The notes beneath the pieces are model-generated. The model saw nothing but the letters and a program-made list of their open reading frames with translations, made no database searches and was not told the origin of the DNA. The translations under genes and the position numbers were made by a program. Positions 26,794 through 36,773 of a stretch of 64,000 nucleotides of DNA are shown here, piece after piece; the first letter of the stretch is position 1, and every line of letters starts with the position of its first letter. The DNA lies in contig BJHM01000004.1 in assembly GCA_014192625.1 (NCBI GenBank), forward strand, positions 62,001 to 126,000, read 5' to 3'. The stretch comes from Planctomycetota bacterium (GTDB taxonomy: Bacteria > Planctomycetota > UBA1135 > UBA2386).

Positions 26794-27774
26794 TCAGCGC
26801 GTGCGATGGCGCTCGGCAAGCGCGTGACAAAGCATCACCGAGGAGAGGATCGCCAGCGCAGGAAAGAGCCAGAGATGCCAAACACCCAGATGCGCACTCT
26901 GCTTGCCCTGCATCAGGATGCTGCCCCACGACCCCGATTGCGCGCCTGGACCAAGCCCCAAGAACGAGAGCGTCGACTCCGCCACTACCGCCTGTGCCAT
27001 GCAGAACGCAGCAGTCGTGCTGATCGGTCCGCGCAGCTGCGGCAACAGATGCGCCAACAAGATCCGCGTTTCGCTAAGTCCTAGGCCGCGGGCCGCGTGC
27101 ACAAAATCACGCTCGCGCAACGTCAGCAGCTCGCCCCGGACGATGCGCGCAAAGCTCGGCCACATCGACAGGCCAAACACTACGACGACACCGATGGATG
27201 AGTTGCCAAACAGCGCGGCGAGCGCCATCAGCACCAGCACCATCGGGAAGCAGAGAAACAACTCGAGCAGGCGCATGACCAGCAGGTCTGCGAGTCCCCG
27301 GCGCAAACCCGCGAAGCCACCGAGCACGACTCCGAGCACGGCAGCAAGCAGCACCCCAACGGCGCACAGCAGAAGGCTCGGTCGCGCACCGCGCAGAATA
27401 CGCGCCAACACATCACGGCCGGTGTCATCCTGCCCGAGCGGATACAAAAGCGATGGCCCCGCGCGCAGCCTCTTTGGATCAGTGGCAAACGGACCATGCG
27501 GCCATGGCGTCGACCATGCGAAATCGTGACTCGATATCGGCAGCGACTTCGCCCAACTCTGCCAGTCCAGATCGCCAGGCCCCGGCGGCGCACTGCCGAA
27601 TAGTTCTTGCACGGCAGGCATACAGAGTTGCCCATCGACTCGCGCGACCAGCGGCACTTCACTCGCGAGCAGCGGACCAAACGCCACCAGCAACAAGAGC
27701 AGCAGCAAGAGCATGCCCGTTGTGCGTGATTTTCTCGGCGGCGTGATCTTCACCGGGATCTCTTTGTCACTCAT
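26794..27774 (-). CDS. ABC transporter permease, DppC/OppC type
   Basis: A 326-residue permease started at the ATG at 27774, coupled to the DppB-type gene by ATGA. A hydrophobic helix lies at residues 14-35, followed by a long periplasmic loop and five more helices; the family segment is LGQDDTGRDVLARILRGARPS, and the EAA-like motif is AARGLGLSETRILLAHLLP. It imports peptides or nickel-type solutes with the partner permease. No ATPase or binding protein is encoded here, so those must be elsewhere. Confidence 0.92.
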   Translation of the reverse strand: MSDKEIPVKITPPRKSRTTGMLLLLLLLLVAFGPLLASEVPLVARVDGQLCMPAVQELFGSAPPGPGDLDWQSWAKSLPISSHDFAWSTPWPHGPFATDPKRLRAGPSLLYPLGQDDTGRDVLARILRGARPSLLLCAVGVLLAAVLGVVLGGFAGLRRGLADLLVMRLLELFLCFPMVLVLMALAALFGNSSIGVVVVFGLSMWPSFARIVRGELLTLRERDFVHAARGLGLSETRILLAHLLPQLRGPISTTAAFCMAQAVVAESTLSFLGLGPGAQSGSWGSILMQGKQSAHLGVWHLWLFPALAILSSVMLCHALAERHRTR

Positions 27775-28790
27775 CGCGTGAGCCTCACGCGCGGGTCGAT
27801 CAGGCGCTGCAAAAAGTCTGACAGCACCAGCGAACAAAGGGTGGCCACCGAGGTCAGCAGCACCAGCGTCATCACCATCGCCTGGTCCTCGCTCGTTACC
27901 GCGCGCCACGCAAGCCGACCAATGCCTTCGATCGAAAACACCGTCTCGACTACGACCGACCCAGCCACTACGAGCGGCAACAGGGAGCCGCACATCGTTG
28001 CGAGTGGCACAAGGCCAGCGCGCAGCAATCGCGCTCGCAATAGGCGATCCTCGAGGCCCCATGCGCGCAGGTTGTCAGCAAACGGCGCAACCGCAGCGCG
28101 ACTCACTGACTCGCGCAAGAACCGCACGATCATCAGCAGAATCGGCAACGCCATAGCCGTCACCGGCAGTGCCAAGTGCCAACCAAGATCGAGCGCTTGG
28201 CTCACCGGCGATGCCTCGTCGATTCCATCGCTGTGGAGGCCACTCGCAGGAAACCAGCGCAGCCACACGCCACCAAAGCCAATCAACAACAGCGTCGCGA
28301 TCAGCACTTCTGGAAAACCAGCGAGCACAAAGAGCAATCGCGACACCGCGCGCTCCGATCGCTCGCCCGCATGCAGACCAAGCCAAACGCCGAGCGGAAT
28401 GCCAATGACAAACGCAGCGAGCAGCGAAATCAAGCCCAGCAACAACGTGACCGGCACGGCATCAAACAGCCTGCGCCAGAACTGCGCCTCATCCTCATCA
28501 GGTCCGGCGAGGCGCAGCAACAACGCGTTGCTCGCCCATCGCTCATATCGCGTCCACACCGGCAACGGCTGCAAAGTCTGCGCATCAACGAGGCCATAGC
28601 GCACTTGCAGCCGCAGCAATGCGACCGCACGTTCATGCTCCTGAAAAGGCGCACCATTTTCACGCGCCTGCAGCATCTCCAATCGCGCACGATCCACTGG
28701 CGCTAGATCGAGCAGCAGAAACGTCAGGAACGTAATGCCAACGATGGCCGGCACCATCAAGGCACAACGAACCAAAAACCAGCGCAGCAC
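27771..28790 (-). CDS. ABC transporter permease, DppB/OppB type
   Basis: A 339-residue permease. The start is the GTG at 28790, three bases behind the carboxypeptidase stop. Helices at the N-terminus (VPAIVGITFLTFLLLDL) precede a long periplasmic region, then the family core LLGLISLLAAFVIGIPLGVWLG and the EAA-like motif RAWGLEDRLLRARLLRAGLVP. The frame is open to 28913 but that would overlap the upstream gene. Works with the DppC-type subunit. Confidence 0.92.
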   Translation of the reverse strand: MLRWFLVRCALMVPAIVGITFLTFLLLDLAPVDRARLEMLQARENGAPFQEHERAVALLRLQVRYGLVDAQTLQPLPVWTRYERWASNALLLRLAGPDEDEAQFWRRLFDAVPVTLLLGLISLLAAFVIGIPLGVWLGLHAGERSERAVSRLLFVLAGFPEVLIATLLLIGFGGVWLRWFPASGLHSDGIDEASPVSQALDLGWHLALPVTAMALPILLMIVRFLRESVSRAAVAPFADNLRAWGLEDRLLRARLLRAGLVPLATMCGSLLPLVVAGSVVVETVFSIEGIGRLAWRAVTSEDQAMVMTLVLLTSVATLCSLVLSDFLQRLIDPRVRLTR

Positions 28791-28792
28791 GG

Positions 28793-29566
28793 TCAGCCGT
28801 CCAGCACGACCGCAAGGATCGCGTTCTTGGTTTCGGCCCATGCAATGTTTGGCTCGCGGCCACGCAGATATTCGAGCGTAAGGATCGGAATGCCCCGCTC
28901 GACTCCCGCCCATGTGCCGAGCGATCCTGGCGTTGGCCAGAGGTCTTCGGAGGCTCGCGCGCGATAGCCGGACAGGCGCGCAAATCGCTCGGCAACGCCC
29001 TGCGCCGGGCCATCAAAGTTGATGAAGTGATCGCCACCACAACTGTGCGCGACCACGATGAGGTGTGGTTTTTGCGCAGCGATCAAGTCGTGCAGCAACT
29101 TCGCTTCCGGCTGACTCAATGGCGACTGTCCGAACAGCCGGCTCGCCTTGAAGTTTTTGGTGGGGAAGTTGCGGTTTAGGTCGATGCCATTTGCGTTGCC
29201 GCGCACTTGCGCCGCAGTGCCATCCGGATTGGCGTCCTCCAGAATCGTCAACGTCACCGCCCGCTCGCCGCCAGCATCGACGAACGCTGCTGCGAGCATT
29301 GCGGTCGCAACGCCACCTTCACGCTCATTGCCGTGAATGCCACCCACCCACAGCACGCGCCGCGCACCAGTGCCATAATGCGCAACGCGCAGCGGCCGGC
29401 CTGCCACGCTGCTGCCCAGAATCTGCCACGCAGGCTCGCGCAACGCCGCCACTTCAGCGGCCTTCCCGGTGGTCTGCCGTGGCTGCAATGGGTGAAAGGT
29501 CACACAGCTTCCTACCCAACATACGAATGGAATCGAAAGCCAGCGCAGGGTGCCGCGGAAGCTCAT
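28793..29566 (-). CDS. M14 zinc carboxypeptidase-family lipoprotein
   Basis: About 257 residues, started at the ATG at 29566. The N-terminus (residues 1-21, ending VGSC) looks like a lipoprotein signal with Cys21 as the lipidated residue. Zinc ligands are His78 and Glu81 in GGIHGNEREGG, then DLNRNFP and a His in VAHSCGG; the catalytic Glu is in LTLEYLRG. It resembles murein peptide amidase MpaA-type and small M14 proteases that trim peptides. It sits directly upstream of two peptide permease genes, so it may process peptides before or during import. Confidence 0.85.
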   Translation of the reverse strand: MSFRGTLRWLSIPFVCWVGSCVTFHPLQPRQTTGKAAEVAALREPAWQILGSSVAGRPLRVAHYGTGARRVLWVGGIHGNEREGGVATAMLAAAFVDAGGERAVTLTILEDANPDGTAAQVRGNANGIDLNRNFPTKNFKASRLFGQSPLSQPEAKLLHDLIAAQKPHLIVVAHSCGGDHFINFDGPAQGVAERFARLSGYRARASEDLWPTPGSLGTWAGVERGIPILTLEYLRGREPNIAWAETKNAILAVVLDG

Positions 29567-29621
29567 GGTGCGCAGGATAGCAGGCCCGTCATCGCCATTC
29601 ACGCCACGGTCGAGCATCCAA

Positions 29622-30629
29622 TCACATCCCATGCCGACAAGGATCATCAGGGTCGATCACGAACTGCTGCATGCCAGTGATGAAGGCCGAACCCTCCACT
29701 TCGGGCACGACCGCGGTGTGCGGACCAACCTGCACAGTCGCAACAATGCGCGCACGAAACCTGGTGCCAATCACGCTCTCTGACACATACCACTCGCCGA
29801 CTTTGAGCTCGCCTTTGGCGTGCAACACGGCAAGTTTCGCCGATGTGCCCGTGCCGCACGGCGAACGGTCGTATGCGGCACCTGGGCACAACGTGATGGC
29901 GCGCGAACCATGCTCCGGCGAGTCCTGCAAATCGGCGAACAGCTTGATGTGATCGACGATCTCCTCTTCGCCAGTGCTCGGGTGAACGCCTCGCACAGAA
30001 GCCGCAAACAATGCTTCGCGCACGGCCATCGCCGCAGGCATCAGCACCGATAAGTGCGCCTTGTCGACGTGCAGTCCAAGCTGGCTCGCCTCGACGAACG
30101 CAAACCAGTTGCCGCCCCATGCAATGTCTGCTGCAACCTTGCCAAATCCTGCCACTGGCACGATGACGCGCTGACGAAACAAAAACGACGGCACGTTGGT
30201 GATGGTCACCGACTTTGGCCTGCCGCCTTCCACCTTGACGATCGCCCGCACCGTGCCCGCCGGCGTATCGATCACCACAAGCGTCTCCGGCGCGACCGCT
30301 GGCACCATGCCGGTGGCCACCGCGGCAGTAGCTACGCCAATCGCACCGTGCCCGCACATGCCTAGGTAGCCGACATCGTTGGCGAACACGACTCCGATGT
30401 GCGCCTGAGGATCACATGGCGGCAGCAGAAGAGCGATTACGATCGCATCATGGCCGCGCGGCTCCAGCACCAGCGCGCGCCGCAACCAGTCATGGTCGCG
30501 CTGCAGCGTTGCGCGCTTCTCAGCCATCGTGGCCCCAACAATCTTTGGCAAGCCACCAGTGATGATCCGTGTCGGCTCACCAGCGGTGTGTGAATCAATC
30601 GCAGAGAACGCGTGCGAGAAATGCAGCAT
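29622..30629 (-). CDS. Proline racemase family (4-hydroxyproline 2-epimerase-like)
   Basis: A 335-residue cofactor-free epimerase. The two catalytic positions are Cys92 in GMCGHGAIG and the Cys of DRSPCGTGTSA, both present, so it is an active epimerase/racemase type rather than the dehydratase with Thr. HTAGEP at the N-terminus is also typical. The His after the first Cys (CGHG) fits 4-hydroxyproline epimerases as well as proline racemases. Substrate is unproven. It ends 56 bases in front of the lipoprotein gene on the same strand. Confidence 0.92.
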   Translation of the reverse strand: MLHFSHAFSAIDSHTAGEPTRIITGGLPKIVGATMAEKRATLQRDHDWLRRALVLEPRGHDAIVIALLLPPCDPQAHIGVVFANDVGYLGMCGHGAIGVATAAVATGMVPAVAPETLVVIDTPAGTVRAIVKVEGGRPKSVTITNVPSFLFRQRVIVPVAGFGKVAADIAWGGNWFAFVEASQLGLHVDKAHLSVLMPAAMAVREALFAASVRGVHPSTGEEEIVDHIKLFADLQDSPEHGSRAITLCPGAAYDRSPCGTGTSAKLAVLHAKGELKVGEWYVSESVIGTRFRARIVATVQVGPHTAVVPEVEGSAFITGMQQFVIDPDDPCRHGM

Positions 30630-30663
30630 GGCAGCGTGATCATGCCGCGTGGCGGCGTGGATG

Positions 30664-31647
30664 TCACAAGCGCAACAAAGGCGCGCCGATAATGTCGGTG
30701 CTGGTCATCGCCTGCACCGCGGTCGGCGCGAGTGCTGCATGACTAACCAGCCGCAAAATCGGGATCTCCGGCGGCGCATCGATGCGGATCGGCAGCACGG
30801 TCACGCCAATGCCACGGCCGACATACAACCGACTTTGGCCCTCAACAAACCAACCCTGTTCGTAGCCAAACCTGCTGTGGTGGATCGGCGCGCGGCCACC
30901 GATGCGGATCTGGCCGCCGTGCGTGTGGCCTGACAGCGTGAGGTCGACAAAAGCCGCCGCAGCTTCAAAGAAAAAGTCCGGGTGATGCGATAGCAGCACC
31001 GAGGTCTCGCCCTTGCGGCGTCCAGCAAGTGCTGCGCTCAGGTCAGGCTCGCCCTCTGTCAGGTCGTCGACCCCGCACAGCCAAAGCGACTCTGTAGAAT
31101 GCACAATCCGCACCCCGCGATTGAGCAGAACTTGCACTCCATGGCGTTCGAGAAATGCGGTCCAAAGTTCGATGTCGCGGCCGAAGAAGTGGTCGTGGTT
31201 GCCGGGTACTGCAAACATGCCATAGCGCGGCTTCAACATGCGCAAGGCATCGCGGAAGAGCAGCAGTTCGCGCTCCCGACTGTTGATCAGGTCGCCACCA
31301 AACACCACGAGGTCCGGTTGCAGCAGAGCGACCCGCGCAAAAATCTGACAGAGGTCGTCGCCGTTCATGAAACTGCCGGCGTGAATATCCGACAGGAAAG
31401 CGATTGTCAGCCCATCGAGGCCGTCACAACCACGGCGCAACGGCATTTCCAACAACGGCACCTGCAGCGAGCGTTGAATGCGCTGGTGCAGCCAACGACT
31501 TCCAGGCAACAGATCGAGGCCGCGATTGAGCGCTGCGCAGGCGTGTGCGAACACCCGGCGTAAGGGAGTTCGGCGGCCAGTCAGCAAACCAACCGGGATC
31601 GGCGTATGTCGCTCACCGGTGATGAGCGGCGGCAGCGGATCGCTCAC
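30664..31647 (-). CDS. Metallophosphoesterase (YkuE/YaeI-like)
   Basis: A 327-residue calcineurin-like phosphoesterase started at the GTG at 31647 that overlaps the regulator's stop (GTGA). Metal-site motifs are AFLSDIHAGSFM, VFGGDLIN, VPGNHDHFFG and LSGHTHGGQIR. No membrane segment is clear at the N-terminus, though family members such as YkuE and YaeI cleave lipid or peptidoglycan-related phosphates at the membrane. It is the last gene of the coupled regulatory operon, which is an unusual place for such an enzyme. Confidence 0.88.
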   Translation of the reverse strand: MSDPLPPLITGERHTPIPVGLLTGRRTPLRRVFAHACAALNRGLDLLPGSRWLHQRIQRSLQVPLLEMPLRRGCDGLDGLTIAFLSDIHAGSFMNGDDLCQIFARVALLQPDLVVFGGDLINSRERELLLFRDALRMLKPRYGMFAVPGNHDHFFGRDIELWTAFLERHGVQVLLNRGVRIVHSTESLWLCGVDDLTEGEPDLSAALAGRRKGETSVLLSHHPDFFFEAAAAFVDLTLSGHTHGGQIRIGGRAPIHHSRFGYEQGWFVEGQSRLYVGRGIGVTVLPIRIDAPPEIPILRLVSHAALAPTAVQAMTSTDIIGAPLLRL

Positions 31648-33014
31648 GCAAGTTCCTGCGCGGCCGTCAAACGCAGTTTGTTGAATAGAGTTCGAACACC
31701 GATGCCGAGCATATCCGCGGTCTTCGCACGATTGCCGCCGCAATGATCAAGAGTTGCACGGATCAGCTGATCCTCTACCGCTTCGAGCGGCGTGCCCACC
31801 AATACCGTGATCGGATCGCGGGGGGCAAACGGCGTTAGCACGACCGTTGGCTCCCTCAAGTTCTGCCCCGCTTCCGGATGAAGCCACGCGGCAAGCTGCT
31901 GCGCGTTGACCACCTCGCCTTCGCACAATAGTGATGCCCGCTGCACAACGTTTTGCAGTTCTCGCACGTTGCCGGGCCAGCGCCAACTGCACAGCAGACG
32001 TTCAGCCGCCGCATCCAACGTGAGCCCCGCGCGCAAAAAGTGTCGCGCCAATGGCAGGATTTCTTCCGGACGATCGCGCAGCGGTGGCAGAGTGATCGGC
32101 ACAACTGCCAGTCGGTAGTAGAGGTCCTGACGAAACCGGCCGGCCGCAACTTCCCGTTCAAGATCGCGATTGGTCGCCGCGATGACGCGCACATCGACAG
32201 CAATCGTGCGACTGCCACCAACGCGCTGCAACTCACCCTCCTGCAACACGCGCAACAGCTTGCTCTGCATCGCGGCCGACATCTCACCGACTTCATCAAG
32301 AAAGAGCGTGCCGCCCGAGGCCAGCTCAAACAGGCCTTCGCGGCGCTTCTGCGCGCCGGTGAATGCGCCTTGTTCATGCCCAAACAATTCGCTCTCCATC
32401 AGACTCTCGGCGACCGCAGCGCAGTTGAGTTTGAGGAACGGTCCGGTGTGACGATCACCGCGCTTATGCAGCATTGCCGCAGCGCGTTCTTTGCCGGTGC
32501 CGCTCTCACCCTGGATCAGCACTGCAGCCTTGCTCGGCGCAATGCGATCAATCAGGGCGACGACAACGCGCATCGCTGGCCCCTCGGCGAGCAGGTCTTC
32601 GCCGGTGCTCTGGTCCCGAAAAAACCGGTTCTCGCGCACTAGCCGACGACGCAGGCGCAATCGTTCGCAGCACAGCTCTAGTTCGGCCAGCCCGACCGGC
32701 TTTTCTAGGATGTCGTCTGCGCCGCCACGCAAAGCGGCGACGGCGACATCCATCGTGCCATGCGCCGTGACCAGAACTACTGCGCGATCAGGTTCACGCT
32801 CCTTGCACGCTAAAAGCACCGCGTAGCCATCGCGGCCCGGCATCTTGAGATCCGTAAACACGAAGTCGTAACTGTTACGGCCAAGGGCGGCGATTGCAGC
32901 ATCGCCATCTGCCACGGCATGAACCTCAAATCCGCAAGACTGCAAAGCCTCCTGCAAGTATTCGCGCGACAAAGGCTCGTCATCCGCAAGCAGCACCAAC
33001 TCGCGGCCGATCAT
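31644..33014 (-). CDS. Sigma-54-dependent response regulator (NtrC/FleR type)
   Basis: A 456-residue protein with a receiver at residues 5-120 (acidic pair Asp11-Asp12, phospho-Asp55 in [10 protein letters not shown], Lys in DILEKPV), an AAA+ domain at about 145-380 (Walker [15 protein letters not shown] loop intact, LFLDEVGEM) and a Fis-type HTH at the end ([18 protein letters not shown]). It should turn on sigma-54 promoters when phosphorylated, presumably by the PAS-kinase whose stop overlaps its ATG. RpoN itself is not in the window. FleR is the flagellar relative, but the target is not shown. Confidence 0.92.
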   Translation of the reverse strand: MIGRELVLLADDEPLSREYLQEALQSCGFEVHAVADGDAAIAALGRNSYDFVFTDLKMPGRDGYAVLLACKEREPDRAVVLVTAHGTMDVAVAALRGGADDILEKPVGLAELELCCERLRLRRRLVRENRFFRDQSTGEDLLAEGPAMRVVVALIDRIAPSKAAVLIQGESGTGKERAAAMLHKRGDRHTGPFLKLNCAAVAESLMESELFGHEQGAFTGAQKRREGLFELASGGTLFLDEVGEMSAAMQSKLLRVLQEGELQRVGGSRTIAVDVRVIAATNRDLEREVAAGRFRQDLYYRLAVVPITLPPLRDRPEEILPLARHFLRAGLTLDAAAERLLCSWRWPGNVRELQNVVQRASLLCEGEVVNAQQLAAWLHPEAGQNLREPTVVLTPFAPRDPITVLVGTPLEAVEDQLIRATLDHCGGNRAKTADMLGIGVRTLFNKLRLTAAQELA

Positions 33015-34120
33015 GCGCAGGCCTCGCGGACTTGGACAATCGTCCTAGCGACCGGCATACGGATACGAAACCTGGCGCCGGGTTGCCCTGGATTTTGCAG
33101 AGCAACATCGCCGCCGAGAAAAGCCAAAACGCGGGCAGCAAGTGGCAAGCCGAGCCCGGTGCCGCGCGCCTTTGACGAGACGAACGGCTCAAACACCTTG
33201 TCACCGAGTTCGGTCGGCACGCCAGGACCATCGTCCTCGATCGTGACTTCCAGATTGGCCTCGGCCACTTGTGCAGCAACTCGAATCCTGACGCTGTCAC
33301 CGCCAGCTTCCCGCGCATTGCGGAACAACACTGCAAGCACGCGCAACAGCACGTCTGACTCCGCGCGCAACTCGCCACCCACTTCGATAACGGCGCGGCC
33401 CAAAGGCAATCCCGCAGCGCTGGCAGCGTCATTGACAATGGTAACGATGCGCGCCGTCTGCAGGCGGCGTTGCTCAGGCCGCGCAAATGCGAGCAGCGAA
33501 CGAACGATCTCGTCAACTCGCTGCAGACCATCGCGCACCGAACGCGCATGACGAGCCACTCCGGGACCTTCCGGCGTGCGCTCCAGCAGCGCCGCAAAGC
33601 CCATCGCACCGTTGAGCGGATTCTTGATCTCGTGGGCAATGCCGAGCGCAAGCTCCGAAAAACCTGCCAGCCTGTCGAGGCGGCGAACTTCGGACTCCAG
33701 CGCATGCATCCTAGATCGGTCTTCGAGCAGCAGCAGTTCGCCATCGGGCAACGCCGCTTTGGCTATTCGCACTGCGGCCCCGCCAAACGCGTGATCCCCA
33801 GCCGTAGCTTTTTTCAGATCAATGCCACCCTGTTGAATGAGCACCGCCAAACGCTCGCCCTCATCATTGGCAAAAGCGACCGACCCGTCGCTCCGGCGCG
33901 CCAAAACACCCATCGGCAGCGCAGCGAAAATTGCATCGCGCTCGGCGAGCGCCATCTGCAGCTGACGGTTCGTCACCTGCAATTCCAGGTCGACGGCAGC
34001 AGCGCGCGCCTTCAACTCCGCATATCCCTGTTCCAGCTGCTTCGAGGCCGCAATGAAAGCGTCAAAGCCAACCTGCAGTTCAACCGGCGTAAGAGTCACT
34101 TCAGGTTCTGCGTGGGCCAT
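33011..34120 (-). CDS. Cytoplasmic PAS-domain sensor histidine kinase (FlrB/FleS-like)
   Basis: A 369-residue kinase with no membrane segment. Residues 15-60 are a coiled coil, 62-140 a PAS-like domain (ALPMGVLARRSDGSVAFAN), then the phospho-acceptor His163 in LGIAHEIKNPLNG and a HATPase domain (VLFRNAREAGG, EDDGPGVP, GTGLGLPLAARVL). It is the layout of FlrB/FleS/AtoS kinases, which pair with sigma-54 activators. The gene ends inside the regulator start by ATGA. Its start overlaps the upstream gene by 25 bases. Confidence 0.9.
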   Translation of the reverse strand: MAHAEPEVTLTPVELQVGFDAFIAASKQLEQGYAELKARAAAVDLELQVTNRQLQMALAERDAIFAALPMGVLARRSDGSVAFANDEGERLAVLIQQGGIDLKKATAGDHAFGGAAVRIAKAALPDGELLLLEDRSRMHALESEVRRLDRLAGFSELALGIAHEIKNPLNGAMGFAALLERTPEGPGVARHARSVRDGLQRVDEIVRSLLAFARPEQRRLQTARIVTIVNDAASAAGLPLGRAVIEVGGELRAESDVLLRVLAVLFRNAREAGGDSVRIRVAAQVAEANLEVTIEDDGPGVPTELGDKVFEPFVSSKARGTGLGLPLAARVLAFLGGDVALQNPGQPGARFRIRMPVARTIVQVREACA

Positions 34121-35136
34121 GTGATCGAGTCGAGAGGGATCTTTGGGGCAAAGCCACGATGTAGATTCATCCAGCGGAAGTGCTCGAGAGCGGTCTGTGC
34201 GGCGCGGCCAAATGCGCCAGGCTGCTCACGACCATCAACGGTTTCGACATCGCGCGCGGTGATTGCGATGAACGGGTCGCGCACCTCCTGTTCGCGGCGC
34301 TGGAACTCTCTGGTGTCGTTCCGCAAGGAAAGTCCATCCCTTCGCTCAGCGATCCGGAACAACAGCTCGCGACACTTGCCAAGATAAAACAGTTCCGGGA
34401 ACGGCGGGTTCTGCTGGCTGGTGGTCTCTTCTAGTTCTGTCACCGCTCGCTGCAACCGCTCCTTTGCTGCGTCATCACAAGGCTGTGCCGCGGCACCCTG
34501 CCCCTGCTGCCGCAGGTTTTCAGCGTGCTCCGCCAGCGCCTGACCGGCGCGGAACAACGCCGCTGCTACTTGCATGTGATCCTTGCTGCCATCAATCTGG
34601 CCGCGAATCGGTCCCAGGTTGGCGACCACGTGCACCTGCAAAGGCTCTCCAACTGTCTTCGCCGCGAGACCGTGCTCGCCGACCGGGGCTGCGAGCTCGG
34701 CACCCTGCGCAGAACCTGCACCGGCAACTGGCAGCGTGATCCATTCGTCGCCATGAGTCTGCTTTTGGCCGCGGGCAAGGTTTGCGGCCTTCATCCGATC
34801 AACCTGCTGCTGCATCGTGTCAAAGCGACTTTGCAACACAGACACCGTGGCATCTGCCTCGGCTTGCTGCCGCTCGACTGGCTTGCCGTTGGTGACTACG
34901 GGTGCAAAGGGTGCGGAAAACACTTCTGCATCGCTGTCGATCGGCAGGCCAAAATCATGCCGAATGCGTAGCTCAAGCAAGCGCTCGATATCGGATTGAC
35001 GCAACGACAAATCGCGGCGGAATGTAGCTAGGTCGGCGCGCAGCTGATCCGGATTTGGCGCCTGCTTTGCTTGCTGGTCCTGTGCGGCGGCGATGGCCGT
35101 CTGCAGAGTCAAGGCGAGTAGCGTGCGGATGATCAT
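34096..35136 (-). CDS. Exported protein of unknown function
   Basis: A 346-residue protein with a signal peptide (IIRTLLALTLQTAIAAA). The body is mostly helical and charged, with coiled-coil potential at residues 25-125 (RFDTMQQQVDRMKAANLARG) and no family I recognise. It starts inside the TPR gene stop (ATGA) and ends 25 bases inside the kinase gene. Its position between exported TPR proteins and a kinase suggests a surface or periplasmic role tied to the same signal, but that is inference. Confidence 0.65.
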   Translation of the reverse strand: MIIRTLLALTLQTAIAAAQDQQAKQAPNPDQLRADLATFRRDLSLRQSDIERLLELRIRHDFGLPIDSDAEVFSAPFAPVVTNGKPVERQQAEADATVSVLQSRFDTMQQQVDRMKAANLARGQKQTHGDEWITLPVAGAGSAQGAELAAPVGEHGLAAKTVGEPLQVHVVANLGPIRGQIDGSKDHMQVAAALFRAGQALAEHAENLRQQGQGAAAQPCDDAAKERLQRAVTELEETTSQQNPPFPELFYLGKCRELLFRIAERRDGLSLRNDTREFQRREQEVRDPFIAITARDVETVDGREQPGAFGRAAQTALEHFRWMNLHRGFAPKIPLDSITWPTQNLK

Positions 35137-36773
35137 CGCAAGATCCCCCGGTATGCATCGGCAGCCGTCTCAAGCTGGCCGAGATCTGTGTAGGCATCGC
35201 CGATAAGTTCTGCACACTTGCCACGCATCTCGATGCTCTGGATCCGGACCGCAAGTTCGCGCGCCTGCGTTGGAAAATCTGCGAAGCTCTTGCCGGCCTT
35301 GGCCTGCTGATAAAGCGCACGGACCGTCTTGTAACGCGCCTGATCGGCAGCGTCGCCGTCACTGTTCACCAGCAACTTCGCCACGGAGATCGCGCGTTGC
35401 CACTGCTGGTCCGTGATCAGTTGCTCAGTAAGGAACAGGGTCAGATGCGGGTTGTTTTCGCGGTGTATAAGCAATTCCAGTTCTTGGAACGCGGGCTCCT
35501 TGTCACCGAGTGTCAACGCGGTGCGCGCCCATTGCTCGAGGGCCCTCGTGCGCCAGGCCGGCGGCAATTCGGACAAGAACTCTTTACGCACGAGCACTGC
35601 GGCAGCGTGCGCCTGAAGGTGCTGGCCAAGGCGCATATAGGCATCGGTCATCAACACATTTGCCATGCCAGTGCGACGGTCGCCATCAGCGTGGATCAAG
35701 AACCACTCCAACGACTGCATCGCAATCGATGGCTTGTCAGAACCAAGCGCGCCAAAGCCAAGCAGGAAGTGATAGTCGCGGAACTGGCGTTGCGAGAGGT
35801 CGTCGAAGTTGCGCGACTCGCGCAGCGTCAGCATCGTTTCGTAGGCACGCGTCGGCCAGTCGAGCTGAAACTGCGCCTCGCCAACGACCAGCCAAACGTC
35901 GAGCATCTCCACGCTGTCAATCAAACGCATGACGCGCGCCGCAAGTTCACTGCGGCATCGATCACAGAGATCGCGCCCCTTCTGCGGATCGGCAGCGAGC
36001 CGTGCCTGCCCCAGCATCGAACGGCCTAGCGCAACCGTGGCCCCGGCAGCTTCGGGTGCGCTGGGGTGGTGCGCCAAAAGATTGCGCGCCCACTCCTCAG
36101 CCTTCTCGTAGCCCTTCAGAGCAACGGCGCTGTCGCGCTGCCCGTCGGCAAATTCAAGATTGGTCTGCGAAAGCCGCAGCACCGCAGCCGGAACCAGATC
36201 GCCCGGCCGATTGTCGTAGACCTCGGCAAACACCGGCAGCGCAGCCTCGAGGTCCCCGCTCTCGACGAGTAACCGGCCAAGATTCATACGGACGCGATTT
36301 GCCTCGGTGGCGACCAGCGGTTCGTGCCGCAGGTCGTTGACCAAGAAGGACCGATACCACTGGCCCGCAAGGCCGCGCAAACGATTGCGACCCGACTCGG
36401 TGACCGACTCGGGCTTCCGCGTCACGTGCATCGTCGGCCGCACACCGGCATCGATGTTACCTGCGTCAAACACCATGTCCGCACCAGCGGCAACAGCGAT
36501 CAGCTGGCCCGCCACGCGGGCGTCCTGATCGGCAAAATCGAGATCTATGGCCTGACTGCGGAGATCCGACTCCAGCGGCTTGCTGTCGATGTTGATGTGC
36601 CAATCCATCGCATCAGCGAGCAGGCGCAACGCAAGCAGGCATGGCACCGCGCGGCGATCCGCAGTGACGACCTTGCGCTCCACAGCACCCGCCGTCTCCA
36701 CCTTGCCAACCAAGAACAAGGCCCCTGGATCTTGGCCTTGCGCAGCAAGTGCGATCAGCAGTGCAGTGATCAC
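35133..36773 (-). CDS. Exported TPR protein of unknown function
   Basis: A 546-residue protein with a short signal-like N-terminus (ITALLIALAAQGQ). Residues 25-150 form an N-terminal domain (AMDWHINIDSKPLES, AVAAGADMVFDAGN) that reads like a small secretin/TonB short N-terminal-type fold, though I am not sure; the remainder, about 160-545, is TPR-like helical pairs (AVFAEVYDNRPGDLVPAAV, HADGDRRTGMANVLM). It is coupled by ATGA on both sides. It could be a lipoprotein-like assembly factor of the envelope or flagellum. Confidence 0.7.
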   Translation of the reverse strand: MITALLIALAAQGQDPGALFLVGKVETAGAVERKVVTADRRAVPCLLALRLLADAMDWHINIDSKPLESDLRSQAIDLDFADQDARVAGQLIAVAAGADMVFDAGNIDAGVRPTMHVTRKPESVTESGRNRLRGLAGQWYRSFLVNDLRHEPLVATEANRVRMNLGRLLVESGDLEAALPVFAEVYDNRPGDLVPAAVLRLSQTNLEFADGQRDSAVALKGYEKAEEWARNLLAHHPSAPEAAGATVALGRSMLGQARLAADPQKGRDLCDRCRSELAARVMRLIDSVEMLDVWLVVGEAQFQLDWPTRAYETMLTLRESRNFDDLSQRQFRDYHFLLGFGALGSDKPSIAMQSLEWFLIHADGDRRTGMANVLMTDAYMRLGQHLQAHAAAVLVRKEFLSELPPAWRTRALEQWARTALTLGDKEPAFQELELLIHRENNPHLTLFLTEQLITDQQWQRAISVAKLLVNSDGDAADQARYKTVRALYQQAKAGKSFADFPTQARELAVRIQSIEMRGKCAELIGDAYTDLGQLETAADAYRGILR

